From Diorhabda sublineata (Eukaryota; Arthropoda; Insecta; Coleoptera; Chrysomelidae): a stretch of 64,000 nucleotides of DNA. The notes beneath the pieces were generated by a model. It saw nothing but the letters and a program-made list of their open reading frames with translations, was not told the DNA's origin and did no database searches. The translations under genes and the position numbers were made by a program. The stretch spans positions 10,409,312 through 10,473,311 of the forward strand of contig NC_079483.1 in the NCBI RefSeq assembly GCF_026230105.1. Direction: 5' to 3'. Shown here piece by piece: positions 35,470 to 49,600 of this stretch; position 1 is the first letter of the stretch; the number at the start of each line of letters is the position of its first letter.

Positions 35470-36387
35470 TTTATATTCCTTCTATTTTAATTAAAAAGCT
35501 TCCACTTTTTACACAATAATCTAAATCAAAATGAAGCGTTCCATTTTTTTCTATTTTATGAATTATTTGTAAGATTTATCAACAGATTTGAAAAAATTGG
35601 TTCAAAATTCAACTTCTATATTCCATTACTTGAATATTTTATAGAATTTGTCTTGTTAAATAGCTTGGAATTAACTATAAATATTTTTAATATTTATTCG
35701 ATTGTTATGGTATTTGTCTAATAATCAAATTTGTGAAATGTTTAAATTTTTTTTATTAATGCATCTAAATGTTCTTGATTTTAGGTCTCTTCTGTTTTAA
35801 AATTTTGACATTTCGACTTTTCTTCAAGTCTTCATCAAAATAAGAAATTAAAGAAATTTTTTTATTTTTAATTAATCATATCCTGGGCTCAAATTTGTTA
35901 GGCAACCCATATGCTATGTATTAATTAGCTGCTTTCCATTTACATTCAAGTGATCTGAGATACTCAGTTATGTGAGTATCTCATACTCAGATAATGCTCA
36001 GTGAATAAAAAATATACAAAGTACAATTAATTTATTCCCGGGCATTTGCCCCCAACTTATAAATGACTGGACATTTCACATCACTAGCAAGTAGTGTTGT
36101 AAATATACATAAACCTCCCCCATGAATCTCAATCTAAATATTGATAGAAAAACAAATTCTTTAGTAGGTGTATCACGAATATACTGACACATTGGATAAC
36201 TTTGTTTCATAATATTAACATTTTAAATATACTCTATTAATGAATATAGAGAAATAACCTAAGGGCTTGAGTTACTCATAAAACAACTTATGAAGGTCTA
36301 TTTAATAAGAAATAAAATTTATTGTAAACAAAATTTATTGTATTTATAATTAAACAATCTAAAATGCAAGCTAAACGAATGATACCT
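35470..36387. other. Convergent intergenic interval, COX6A to CHCHD3
   Basis: No gene. On the minus strand, AATAAA at about 36339-36334 is a candidate polyadenylation signal for CHCHD3. A short GAGTATCTCA motif recurs near 35970-35990 in inverted orientation. Confidence 0.45.
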
Positions 36388-37193
36388 TTAATTATATTTA
36401 CTTGCAAGCAGGCAGTTTCTCCTCAAATCAACACATTCTTGAAAGGCTTGAACTACTTTAGCACATTTCATTGATTCATTTGGATTACATTTATAGCACT
36501 CCATAACGGCATGTTCTCTATCTTTACATGGAGGCAAATTTTGTACGTTACCTGCAAAATTTTTTGAAGACACTTCTTGTAACTGAAAAAAAAAACAATT
36601 CTGATTTTGTTATGAAAGTTCATCCAATAGAACTGTGCTTCTTCAGCTATAATCATATGATGAATTTTACAACAATCAGGCTATAATAGAGTACAATACA
36701 AAATATACTGTTGCACTTACAGCTTTCTCATACTCTTTATCTAATACTTCATTCATTTTTTTATGTTTGTCTTCTAAATTTTTCAGCCTTTGCTGCCAAT
36801 ATTCGTCATTCTTTTTTAATTCCGCTGTACTAGCTTGTCGAACTTGATAAGTATTTAAGCTCGGTTCATGCCAAAACATGGGAAACGGACCAGCACCTCC
36901 GTGAGGTGGTGGCATTGGAGGTGGTTGCTTTACATTTTCACTTTTTACTACCGAAAAATATAGTTAAAAATAATATAACAGAAACTATAAAAACGATTCT
37001 GTGTACAAATATAGAAGCAAAAAGTTGATAATCTTGGTTATTTGACAAAATATTCGATTGGAAAACAAGTTTATGTAACATTACCTTGGGATCCTGTAAG
37101 TCTATCGACTACTTCTTCCGAAACTTTGATGACACTTGTAGGATCATCATTTTCTATAGTTAATTTTCTAGTTGCACTCGATGAAGCACCCAT
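36388..37193 (-). CDS. CHCHD3: MICOS complex subunit MIC19 (CHCHD3-like)
   Basis: Exons 37193-37085 (109 bp), 36947-36721 (227 bp) and 36582-36388 (195 bp, TAA) join in frame to 176 aa. MIC19 is a peripheral inner-membrane protein of the MICOS complex that shapes cristae junctions and bridges to the outer membrane. Exon 1 begins MGASSSATRKLTIENDD, an N-myristoylation-type MGxxxS start as in CHCHD3/6, then VSEEVVDRLTGSQ. Exon 2 has a proline-rich stretch and a coiled-coil-like helix (STAELKKNDEYWQQRLKNLE, DKHKKMNEVLDKEYEKA). Exon 3 has the CHCH domain with two CX9C motifs: PCKDREHAVMEC and CAKVVQAFQEC. The insect protein is shorter than human CHCHD3 (about 227 aa), mainly in the middle. Exon 2 could start only at 36947 to keep frame. 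Confidence 0.93.
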
Positions 37194-37632
37194 TATTTGT
37201 TTTCTATTATTTAACTACATAAAGTACATACAGAATTTTGTTTAGAAGTTACTTTCCCATGATTAAAAACTTCAATCACGGCACACGAGCCGGATGACAT
37301 ATAAATCACCACAGAACACTATTTAAAGAAGATGACATATTAACATAGAGTTAATATTAAGGATAGAGAGAGCAGAATGTGAGTTCTATCCGTTTTACCA
37401 CAGAACTATACTATTCAGGGAGAGTTGTAGTTGGTATACGAGAGAGGTTACTATCATTCTCTAGCAGTGGAAGTAAACCTACAGTCGATCAAATTGATCT
37501 TCAATTTTATGTCACATTTGATTATGATTTATGGAAATTATATAATTTACTAAATTTCTCGAATGAATTCCAAAATTAGGTACAAATAAATGGAATATAA
37601 AACAAGTAGTTATATTGAGCAACAAACAAAAT
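37194..37632. other. Interval between the channel gene's 3' end and CHCHD3
   Basis: About 440 bp between the stop codon of the DEG/ENaC gene and the CHCHD3 start. It must hold the channel's 3' untranslated region and the CHCHD3 promoter. No clear motif. Confidence 0.4.
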
Positions 37633-40600
37633 TCAATAAAAAATAATAACTGAGTTTTTGTTATTTTTAAGGTGAGGATTAATCTTTTTTTCAGAATTAT
37701 TTTTTGTCTTGATCGTTGTCAACACTCTAGTGGAGAGGAAATAAACAATTTCCATTGCGGAAATGAGGCTAAATCCCATCGAGAGTCCAAGAAGTCCACC
37801 AAAATAAGCTGAAATCATTAAAAATGCCGATTTGATTGATACATATAAATTGTAATAAAAGATGGTACTACGTCATAAAATCACTATCTCTAGGTTGAGT
37901 TACGCCCTCATAATTTTTTTTCACCGCCAACAGGTTTAGCTCTATACCCCAACAAAAGGCTATAACTCTATCTTACTCCTAAATAGTATTTATGGTTATT
38001 GAGACATGAGTAGGTCGTTGAAGGCATAAATCGAGCTGCGCTAGATTTGTTAGATATCTTAGAGGTGTTACTACAATTTCCTGATAACAATATCGAACTA
38101 TAAGCTGTTACTAGGGAAAAATTGATGATGTTCCATATTGAAGAAAGCAATAATATGACTATGTGTGAGCAGGCGCATTGTCTTGATAAAACAACACTTT
38201 CTTCTTAGCTAAATTTGGCTGTTTTTGCTTTATTTCTTCGCTCAAAGGTTGCAATAAGTTCGCGTAATACTCGCCGTTGATAGTTTTTCCTTTTTCAAGA
38301 TAGTCAATGAAAATTATCCCACGCGCATTTCAAAAAAACCAACGCCATGTCCTTGCCTGCAGATGAAACGGTCTTTGCTTTCTTTGGAGCCGGTTCTCCC
38401 TTTTCAGTACATTGTTTTGATTATTCTTGTATTGAGGGTGTGAAGTGATGAACCCACGTTTCATTTATGAAAGATTGCCAAATACTCGATGGAAACATCT
38501 TCACGACACTGTTTTTGTTCCATGCTTGCCAACAGCGGTGCACATGTACTCCAATTAAAAAGCTGGGAGTATGGAAATCTAGTACTCTGGCGGAAGGTTA
38601 TGTGGATAGCTCAATGGAGAATAAAACAAAAACTGCCATATGCCGTCCCAATGTGCCATGTCTTCTGAAGCTGTTGCAAGTAGTTCACAAACCTCAGTCA
38701 TTCAACAGCAAAGTAATTTGTGGATCAAAGAAGTAGCAGCTGTTGACGTCAGCGCTGGTACTGGCCTAAATATTTCTATAAACTCTTATAATAATTCAAA
38801 TTTAACCATTTCAATAAGTACTTTGTTGTATTTTAATTCATCTTCGTTTTTTATTGTTTGCCATTAAATAGGTATAATCATATTTGTTGATGTGTTATTT
38901 TTTTGAATATAAGAAATATTCATCTAGGATAGATGACAAAAATTTTAACGATCATAATATTTTAGAGGGCGGAACTGAAGGCGGGAAGTAGAGGTGTGTA
39001 ATACGACACTTTCTAACCCTCAATGACGTTAGTAATGACAGCATTGCATATATGGTTGTAAATTAACACTATTACCTATTAACGAGTGCCAATTGAATCG
39101 TACATCTGTACGGTTTTTGGTACCGACGAGATCGTTAAAATAAATTCTTATAACCGAATGATTCACCAATTTAATTCCAGTACTGAAAAATAACGTTTTA
39201 TATAAATAAACTTCCGACATAAAGCAGCAACGATTTTCAACCATTTCAGTTGAATTTTATCTTGAGGCGGCTACAGACGTAACTGCAAGTTTGACAAGCA
39301 CGCATGTTAAAACTTTTTGTGCAAGCAAGCGCATTTTCACTTCGCCACCACACGGTACAAGCATATCGGACAAGCGCCACTTTGTATTTCAAATATGTCG
39401 AGTTCGGACGACGACGATGCTCTTGTTTTGGTTGCAAACAAAGAAACGTAGCGTGTGATGTAAAGACTGGTTAAAAAGAAGAAAAACTTATTCCCACATT
39501 AAGATAGTTCCTCTAACCGAAACTGGTTCTTTTTATTTTTTATTACAAACGTACACACAGTATGGTTTTACTTCCATTGTGGATGCCAACTATAGGTTTG
39601 ATTTCGGTACAAATGGCCTAGTATCCGATGGAGGTGTGCTTCATTATACAGAATTTTGGGGAAGATTACACGAAAAATCATTAAACATTCCGCAAGAAAA
39701 AGAAATCTTAATTAGTTCACGAATATTGACGTACGTATTCGTTGCAGACGATGCTTTTCCTGTGAAGACTGATATGCTATCGAGAGCACGACAAATTGTC
39801 GAGAATGTCCTTGGGATTTTAGCAGTACGCTTTAAAGTGTTCCATACTACCATCAATTTAAACCCAGAGCATATTGATAAAGTAGTAAATGCAGCTTGTG
39901 CATTACATAATTATTTAATGTCGACCGTAAAATACATCTACGCTCCAACTGATTCTTTAGACTCAGAGGAAATAGAAAATAGCATATTCCGAAGTGCTCT
40001 AACGTCAGAGAATACTTCTATGTTACTTTTATAAAACTCACAAGTCGCTGCAAACATACCATATTTGATGCTAAACAAGTAAGACAGGAATTTATGAAGT
40101 AATTTACTAATGAAGGACAAGTGCCTTGGTAAAAAAATTGTACATAACAAAAACTAAAACTGTTTGTATACAAGTTGTATGTAAATGAAATGAAAATAAA
40201 CTATATAATATGAAAATTTGTATCAAAAGTAAAACTCACCTCGGACTCATTCAAGTTGGACACAGAGCTTCACGGAGTTTCTTGATCCCCCAGAAAATCA
40301 AATAGGTGGTAGTACCAAAGGGAGGGCTTATATATTTCGTATGTACCCCTGCCAGAACGAAGAGATCCTTCAACTTTTTTCTTTTCTCTTCTATGATTAG
40401 TTCTAAAGGAATTTATCTTCTTCACAACTGCTTCCTTGTAGGCATTGGCATCAATTAATCTGTATTTTTCTAATAACATTTTGTACGCTGCCTCTCTTTA
40501 TTTAACACGCCACAGACACGGTTGACTTTGAGACACTCGAATAAAATCTTCTAACAATTCCCGATTGCTTTTTATCTGATCACTAGATATGGTGATAACA

Positions 40601-43600
40601 ATAAAAACTCTCTCAGGACTGACGTTCGTTTGTGCAAACTTCTGCATTTTCAGTACAGTAAAATTCATTCATTCATCAAGCAGCTATTCCAATTTAAAAG
40701 CTTGTGCAGATTTTTCCTACAGACGCTCAAGCTTGCTTGCACAAAAAGCTTCATCATGCATGCTTATCAAGCTAGCAGTTACGTCTGTAGCCGCCTTTAA
40801 AGTCATTTTACATAATATGTAGATAATTTTTGCCAAGAAAGTTAAAATTTTCATTGACAATGCGAAACTAGAATAAAAATTGACGCTTCTGTGTAAAAAT
40901 TAAAGTTTTGTGTGAAAACAATAGATTGTACTCTGTGTTGCCAAACCGCTAGTAAAAATTGAATATTGTAGTTCATCAAATCGACGTAGCAAAAATATCG
41001 TCGTGTACTTGTGTGTAACACTCGTATACAAAATTTGGATTTATATCATATGTAAAACAGGATATATTAATTGTGTAGCTTAATTGGAATCCGTAGCTTC
41101 CGTGTAGCTCTAAAAACATGGAAAATCATCCCCTTGTGGAGAAGCTATAGAGGAATGTAATTTTAGAAACCAAAAAAATCTATTTTAAACTGTCATTTTG
41201 TCGGCTGAAGGGTAATAAGAAATCGCGGAAAAATTGAGATGAATCACCGGACGAAAGACATAACAAACTTTAGGGATGTTGGCCATGCCTAGAAACCTTT
41301 TCCATACACTGTTCCCATTGTTGAAAGCTGTGCTGGAATTCTTCTTCAATGAGTTGGTTCAGTACCTTCGTCGGCTGTGTTTTAGCCGCTTCTTCACTTA
41401 TAAGTAAAGTCTAGTTTAGTCCCTTTCAAGTTTAGCCCCTTTCTTATTTGGAAATCTTGTTAAATTCAAGCGGACTTTACTTTGAGTAATAGGAAAGGAG
41501 CTCTTACGCAGACAGGTGCATAGTATGCAAATTATAGACTTGGTACTGCATAAATCGACTCTTAATGTTCACGTATGATAGGCAACTAGGATCAATTTAG
41601 GATTGTTTCCATTACTATCGTCTGTTTTTGACGTTTAGAGACATTCTAAAACGTCCAACTACTCAGAAACTTGAGTACGTTATAAATATTCACTTCTATA
41701 GACTTCTTCAACAATCTAGTCGCGGTTTCTTCTCGTTTGATTAGAAATATTTGTTTATATCCGATTTTGGAAAATCACCAAGCTGTTAAGCATGATAATA
41801 AACTTTGAACAGGACATTGAATTTCAAATTAAAAGCTTTCGGAAACAAGTTTAATATTATTTCTGTTGTTTAAGTTGATTAGAGTTCAATAAGTACACTG
41901 ATTATAAAACTGGAGCTAGTTTTTCCATTTTACTCTTCACTATCCGCTATAGCTAACTTTGTTACCGTAATCAATCTCTTATTGGTTATCATAAACCTTC
42001 TCTTAGTAAAGAGGGAGAGAAAATGACTATAAATAATATATTATTATTTAAAATGACTTCATAGTGTCTCATGTGTTAGTTACTTACTATACATTTAGAT
42101 GATTCGTGGAGAATTCCGTGGAAAGTACTCCTTGAGAACTTTCAATGGTGTAGTCGATTGTTTGACAATCGGGTAAACAATTGCAATTTCCTCTCTCCAT
42201 GTCAGATATGTGATATTTACCCGAATGTACAAATCCGGGCATAGAGCTTTTCACCATATCTATAATTCAATAATTAATTATTTAACTTGTATGTATATAA
42301 TTTTCTTCCATTAAAACGCAACTACCCAATTTGATAAGAACAAATCCCAATACTTATTCTAGCCCCTGTGTTTTTTTGTAGTGGAATGACATAAAAATTG
42401 AACACGGCTGCATCACAGGAAAGGCCGAAAGTGAAATAAATACAAACAATTACTCTAACAACAAAGTCAAAAGATGTGTATGTGTGTGTTTTTTTATATA
42501 GGTTTTGGTATTCTGCTAAAATGATCTTTCTTCCAGGTTCCTGCGTCTGTTAGGCGTCCGCCCAAATGGCAATTCCGTAAGTGATCACAAATGTGACCAC
42601 CGACGATAACAGAACTCTTCGTCTCTATTTTGGACCTTGTTAGGTTCAAGATGAAATGTTGCTCACACCAGATCCTTTTTCGCTGATGAGCTCTACTTCT
42701 TTTTTGAAATTTAGTCTGGCATCTATCTTCATTCTCAGACATCGGAGCTCTATCGTCTTATATTTTTTTACTGGTTAGCAGCACATCCTCAGTTTCAGGC
42801 CAAATGAGTCCATATACCTAGAAATATGTTCGACGACCGTATCAAATCTCTTCTAGGTGCTTCAACACAATTACTTCAGTCATGTCGTTAACGAATGCTA
42901 GGAAGTTCACCTCCTCCGGTAGTATCAGTTTTAGTAGTCCATTATACATGTTTCACAAGAAAGAACCTAGTACTGAGCCTTGAAGTACCCCTCCAGTATT
43001 CATTAGGGACATTCACTGTGTCATATTTAAGAATTTTGTCTGCGAAGTAGCTGGTTACTATCTTGTACCTCCTTTTTATTCGACTCTGTAGTTCTTTTCA
43101 TTTGCAGTACTGACATTTGTGTGTATGATAGTTGTAGATAGAATATTTTATGTGATGTTACTTTCTATTTTAAAATTCAAATAACAATTTTCATATGTTT
43201 GTTGGTCGTAATTTAGATCTGATTGTGATGATTTACCTGCTATTAATGTTAAACATTTAACATCTTTCAAGTTGCATAATCTAGCTGTTGCATAGTTATC
43301 TGGAACATAGATATCAGTATTATATTATCGAAAATTTGTAGGTAGTTTGAATGTTGAAAACACCATTAGAGTCTAGCTGGAGAATACAGAAGCTCGAGAA
43401 CAATATGTCAAAAAGAACAAGAGAGGCGCATTAACCGAAAACTTGATAATAAATTAGAATTTGTTGACTACTTAAGAAAAAAGAAATGCTTCGGTCTAAA
43501 ACAACGAGATTATTGATAACAGCAATAAAACTCACGAAAATATCTCTAAACAAGGTTTGCTGGACAGAAAAGAATCGAAGGTTATCTTACCGAGACTATT

Positions 43601-46600
43601 CTAATTCCAAGAAATGATTTAAATCAAGAAAGTCGAAATAATATTTTGATAAAAAACCATAGTAAGACTTCAGTACACCTCCCACCCCTGACAGTGATGA
43701 AATTTCAAATGTATAATTTAAATTGAATGAGAAAGGGATTGACTAAATTTGGTACTGTGAAAACGCCTACATTCGTAGGTATGGAAGCTTGAATTTACTC
43801 AGTGAGGGGGTGATGGATCCCGATTCCTGGAGAGTTTAATGTAGAAAAGAGTTTTTCTTTGTCGAAGACGATGGAAGCGATCTATAAAGTACCAGTGGTG
43901 GGCATTCGAGGGCACAAATTTAACGATATCTTACATAACTTAACTTCACCTCACATAATCATCTAACCTAACCTCAAAAAATTTAACCTAACCTAAACTA
44001 GAGAAGATTCCTGGATTCAAATTTCGAGTTATAACTTCCTTCTTGCGTTAGGTGTCGAAGGCAAATGAAATTTCCACATAGAGAAAGAGAGAGAGTTATT
44101 ATTATAATAATATATAAATAATGGGAACAAAAACAAAACAGCTTTTTGGAAAGTGTAATATATTTTGTTTCTCGTGGCAAGTAAGTGCGGGTACATCTGT
44201 GGCTGTATTATACCCTATCGTTAGCCATTTGGCTTGAGAAATGGTTTACCAGGTTATAGAGAAAACGCAGAAAGCCTGCAACACCGATGATGAGATTTTC
44301 ATTGATGTGCAAGGTTTATATACTGTCCGAGGGAGCTGTACATCTCCGAACCTAAGAGATGCTATCATCTCCATATCCAGCTCAATCCAAATATTCGGAT
44401 GAAGCTCAAAATATTTCGAAAATCTAACATCTCCTTTATTTTAAGCTTCCGCTGGAACAAATTTCATCAATAAATCACCTCTATGCATTATATACGGTGA
44501 TTTATAAGTGTGATACCCTTCAGTACCTACTTTGTTTTTTGAGATATCAATTTGAAAATTTGAGGTATTAGTCGTCACATTTTAACATTATTTGCAATCC
44601 CACTGGGAGCTCCAAAATGCTTTGATATAAAAAAACTGTGAAAATAATGTATTGGTATTTTCATTCACCCTGTATAAGATTGAATGAATAATAATGGAAT
44701 AAATAATTTTCTAGAATTTTCACTACTATTGGCACGTTTTGATTGCAATATATCTTCATTCTTTAACTTTTTACATTATTCATTATATTATATATTGAAA
44801 TTTCATCAGGATCCGAGGTGAGGTATACTGAAGTTTCTTAAATTGATGTTTTATTATAGAAATATTATATTTGTCAAATTTATAATTGTTAGAAATTTTG
44901 ATTAATTTAATTTCTTAGTTCATGTTAAAGTTATTAATAATATATTGTAAATATTTTTAAGATCAAAATAGATAATATCGAAAATGTCTTTGAAGATTTG
45001 GGTCAATACGTTGAATATTTCATTTGGATCTCAGGATAGTGGAAATAATATCAGTGAGGTGGTGTTAAAATGATATTGAAGTTGTAGAAGTATTTAATAA
45101 GCTCAATTCTAAGCAAAATAATAGTACCCAAAACAAATAACTTACTTTCATTAGGTATGAAAAAGAATGGCACGCAGTGACATAATTGTATTGTTAAATT
45201 CATTCGACATTCAACCATACAGTTATTGAAATTGTATCTCTTATAATAAATCAAATTTCTTTCGTGGGAATACCAGCATTTTCTTTTTTCTACGGAAGTA
45301 TCAAGGACTTCTTTAGTACAATAAGTTATACTCGGAGTTAAACCAAGAAAATTCACTGTTTTCATTTGTATCAGATTATTTTGTAAATTCCAATCTGGGA
45401 TAGTATAAGGACTATGAATCAAAACCTACAATATTCAAAATAAGTGATGTGTGAGCAAAAGTAGTACCATATAAATATGGAGTTTCAAATATGGTTTTTT
45501 TTCTATACGTCAGTTACATTAAAGGAACTCCACTCTCACATTAATCAAATGATTATTTCATATTTTTTTATGTAAAAAGCAAGCACACTTAAGTAATTCG
45601 AGTGGTGTCTACCGAGTAGAGATGTCTGTAGATATTGATCTAGAACTTCTGTAGGTTTTAGTGCTCGGAAAAGACATGTCTTGGTAACTGATTCCACATC
45701 TCTAAAGATATGAATTTCGATAAATTTCTGTGTTTCTATAGGCGAACTCGGTGTTCATGGCCCACGTCTTGCCTGTCTTGCGAAAACTGTTCTAGGCGGA
45801 ATTATATCAGATAGCCGGAAGAGCAATTGCCGTGGTAGTGTCCGTAAAACAGAGTCATCTCAAATTTAATGTCAACTCTAGATCGCCTATAAGTCGAACT
45901 GCTTTCTTCTGTATTGAGTTGAGCATCTTTGTGATGCAGTTTTAGGATTTCGGTGTGAAGCTAGTAAAACATCGTGTTGCATATAGTAGTGGACCCAAAA
46001 CGCTACCTTGGGGAACACCTACTTTGATTACATGAATGGTTGAATATTTGTTTTGGTACTTAACCATGAAATACCATGAAAATTACTAAAACTATGTAGA
46101 ACTTCAGTTTTATTTCTCGTGATTTCAAATCAGAGTAAAGTTTGCTCTAGCGACTGGATTATGATATAGGAAAACTTGCAGTCCTCTGCAGAGCTGGGAC
46201 TGTAGTGGATTTTAGAAGGGGTTTCTTCTGGCGTGGTATTGCTTCATTGCGCGTTTGTTGATGGATCGTGGATCGAAGAACCTTGAGATGTTTTAAATGT
46301 GTGTAGAATGTTTTTTGCTGTAAGTAAGTAAATTCACCAGGTTATGGAAAGAGCGCAGAAAACCTAACGATTCCATGCGAAGAATATGAAAAAGTATTTT
46401 TACTAAACCGTTTAAAAACTTTGCCTGTCGTTTGGGTGGTGCTAACGCCGCAAACTATGACGTTTCTTTGGGTACTAGGAAGAAAACTAAAATTTTGAAA
46501 ATATTTACTCATCATGATGGCTATGAGCCATATTTGCATGGCTTCTGCGGCATGTATATTTTGAATCTGCAACAACCTCTAGAGGTAACTAGCACTTCTT

Positions 46601-49600
46601 ATATTGTCACTGATTATCCCAATCTATATACATTTTGAAGATTTTCAATAAATTTATTATAAATTAATAGAATTCCAGCTACAGGATATTGCAAGTATCT
46701 CTAATATCGGGTGTATCACACCTCTAAGCTGATAAAAAACGGAAAATCATAAAATCATTGGTCGAAATATATCGTCGCATAGAAATCTGTAATTTTTCAT
46801 GATTTCATTAGTTTCAAGGCCCTGTTTTAAATAATAGTGTCTTCTTCCTTGTTTTCTGAAACTTCAGAGGCACTATCACGAGGATTGCTAATACTAATTT
46901 TCTAGTTTTTCATCTATATCACATGATTCGGCTTCATCTAATCACTACATCACAGTTTCTTCAAAGTTTTAATCACCATAACACACGTTTCTTGACGGTC
47001 CCACATAAATTTATGATTTAAAAAAACTCACAACAGAAAGTTGGCGTCTGGTAGAAAAACAGTCGTTTTAATTTCCATTATCTATCTAAATTCAATTAGA
47101 AATTCGAGAGTGGAGGATTAGGAAGCTGTCCAAGAATTAAATGACGTGGCCAGGCCTCAGGGGTGTTGGTCAACTTTCCGGCTAATGCTTCATATCAAGT
47201 CTCCAAAGTATTTAAGTATTTGTGGAACAAAATTTCACTTTCACATGAGAATTATAATGGCCATTATCATTGATTACTGTGGGTATAGTGAGCTTTTTTA
47301 ATTAAATTAGAATATTAGGAATCAAAATATATTCCTTTTAAGTAACTGTTTAAAAAATATTTGAGGCGATTTAATGTTTTTTTTAACTTACATCTACTCC
47401 ATATGCGGGAAAACTAGATGCAAAATAATCTTTTGGTTTGTTATTAACCAGTAATTCCAATCCAGTTTCGTGGGTGCAGCCTGACACCCGTCTGGGATTC
47501 TTCTGGTATTTATCTTTTCTAAAATAGAGCAAATAGTAGGATAATGTTTCAATCATCAAAAACTGATAAGAGATGACGTATTTAAAACAATATAAAATTA
47601 ATCATAGTTGAAAAAACTGAAAAAAAGTTGATTATAATTTCTTTCTAGTTTCATCCATACAGATCTGAAAGAAAATTGTCGTAAAAAACATTAGTTTTAT
47701 TATATTAATAATTACTAACCCTATTTCAGTTAAGTTAATCCTAAAACAAAATATATTTTCACAGCAGCTCAAAAGCTTATTTCTATTGTAACATCATTAA
47801 ATGCTTATCGACAATAAACAATAACGATGATATGTGAATAGGTTTCCATCATAAATCGCTCAACGATTTTCCAAATACATAGGAGACAACTTGGATTAGA
47901 ATACTTTGATCTAGGACTCAGATAGCAAGGACTTTACAGAGTGAACTACCTGTTTGAAGGCTATGAGACTTACATCTTCTGGTTTTGTCCGTCTCTGAAC
48001 GAAGGTCACCACAAGATATTTAATATCTGACTTGAAAGGTAGTAGATGGTACTCCAATAAAGATCTGAGTATAAATCCCTCAAAGGCCATAGCTCTATTC
48101 ACTAATAAGTATGTTATGAAGCTCCACAGAATAAACGGAATCAAATTACTGCAATTGTTAGGATAAATTGCATTTGATACGATATATTCAGCATTTCTAA
48201 GCAGCTGATCGACTGATTGCCTTATACGTGTCCGTGTCTTCACTTCACAGTTATTGCTTTATCATTTAAATTGATGATGCTAATAGAATTATCCAGGATT
48301 GCTCGATGGCGTGTGTTGGCGTATTTGAAAAGACACGTTCAAACTACATCGTCCTATTTATTATTATTCTATAGCTTTTCCTAGTTTCCTGGTTAAACTA
48401 TGTAGAGCAGATATACCATGTTGGTGTGGGGAGAACTTAGTAAGCTTTCTTATAAGCGGATCATTTATATTTTTATTGATTTCGAGGAGAAGGACGAAAG
48501 TCCGAAGGGATGATCTGACCTGGGTCTTTTCTTCACCTTAAGAAGTTAATATTAATGCCTCTCCAAGACTCAAGCACCTAACCTACTGCGAAAAAGCCTC
48601 CTCATAACTAAGACAGTTCCTTTTGGAGTAAGGTCAGTTAGTTTCCGTTTTTTACTGGAGATTTGTACAGCTTAAAATCTCATTTGATCCTTTCTGTCGT
48701 AAATAATCTAACAAGATCCTAGATGTGCCTTTTCGTACTTATGGAGAATGAGTATCTGGGAGTAGTGTTTCACTGCTTGTGCTAATAAATCTTTTTCTAA
48801 ACTTGACTATTTCATTTTTCCTTTCTTAGGACTTTGTTTATCCCAGTGGTTACAGCAATCCACAACAGCTTTATTTCATGGACGTTTCACTTTGTACCTT
48901 TTGTTTATAATGCCACTTTTTTTGGTTTTGTGTTATTTTCTCACTACAATTTAGGATTTTGCTAACAATAAACTGTCTCATTAGTCAGTAGTTGATAATT
49001 CTTGGATCAAGAGGAGTTGAAATCTGGAATATGATATTATGAAATGTATCTGCGTCCCAATCAAAATTGAAGTGTTTTTATTAAAATTTTGTAGAACTTC
49101 TTGTTTCCTTTGTTCCAGGAAGGTTTCATATTTTCCATAAAATCATAGTCATCAAAGTTCATACTTACCTAGCAATAGTACTATTTCTTAAAGCGTGAAG
49201 GTTAAAGCTGCAACAATATCCATATGAAGTAGAAATTCTTTGGAAAACATTTCCGCACCTTTGCGATTCCCCTTTCCATATACACTTTACTAAGAAATCC
49301 TCACAAGTTGGAGCTAAATCGGAAAGTTGTTTATTTATCACAATATTATTCGAATCAAGAATATACTGAAAGTTTGTCAAGTTGGCTAATGGTATTTTCG
49401 TATGGGTCTTATACTCATAAAGATAATAAAGTAGTTTGATGTGTTGGGTAACTTCTTCTTGGTCAATATTATATTTTTGTGTTCTGAAAAAATCCGTTAG
49501 TCAATAGAGATTTTCTGATACCTGAAATATAATTTCTAATACCGAAGTCATAAGAAGATTTGTCTATCTAATTTGAGTGGTATGTAGAAGAATACAAAAT

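Noticed and set aside
38467..38867. Plus-strand open frames between 38467 and 38867
   Set aside because: The first part lies opposite the mariner relic on the minus strand, and no family was recognised.
46342..46638. Overlapping open frames on both strands within a channel intron
   Set aside because: Neither translation resembles a family or extends the channel reading. A motif like ACCAGGTTATRGAAA also occurs near 44250, suggesting repeat debris.
47911..48243. Minus-strand 110-codon frame as an extra channel exon or a chemoreceptor gene
   Set aside because: The channel reading is already continuous across this intron without it. The only resemblance is to a LINE KYLGVT segment.
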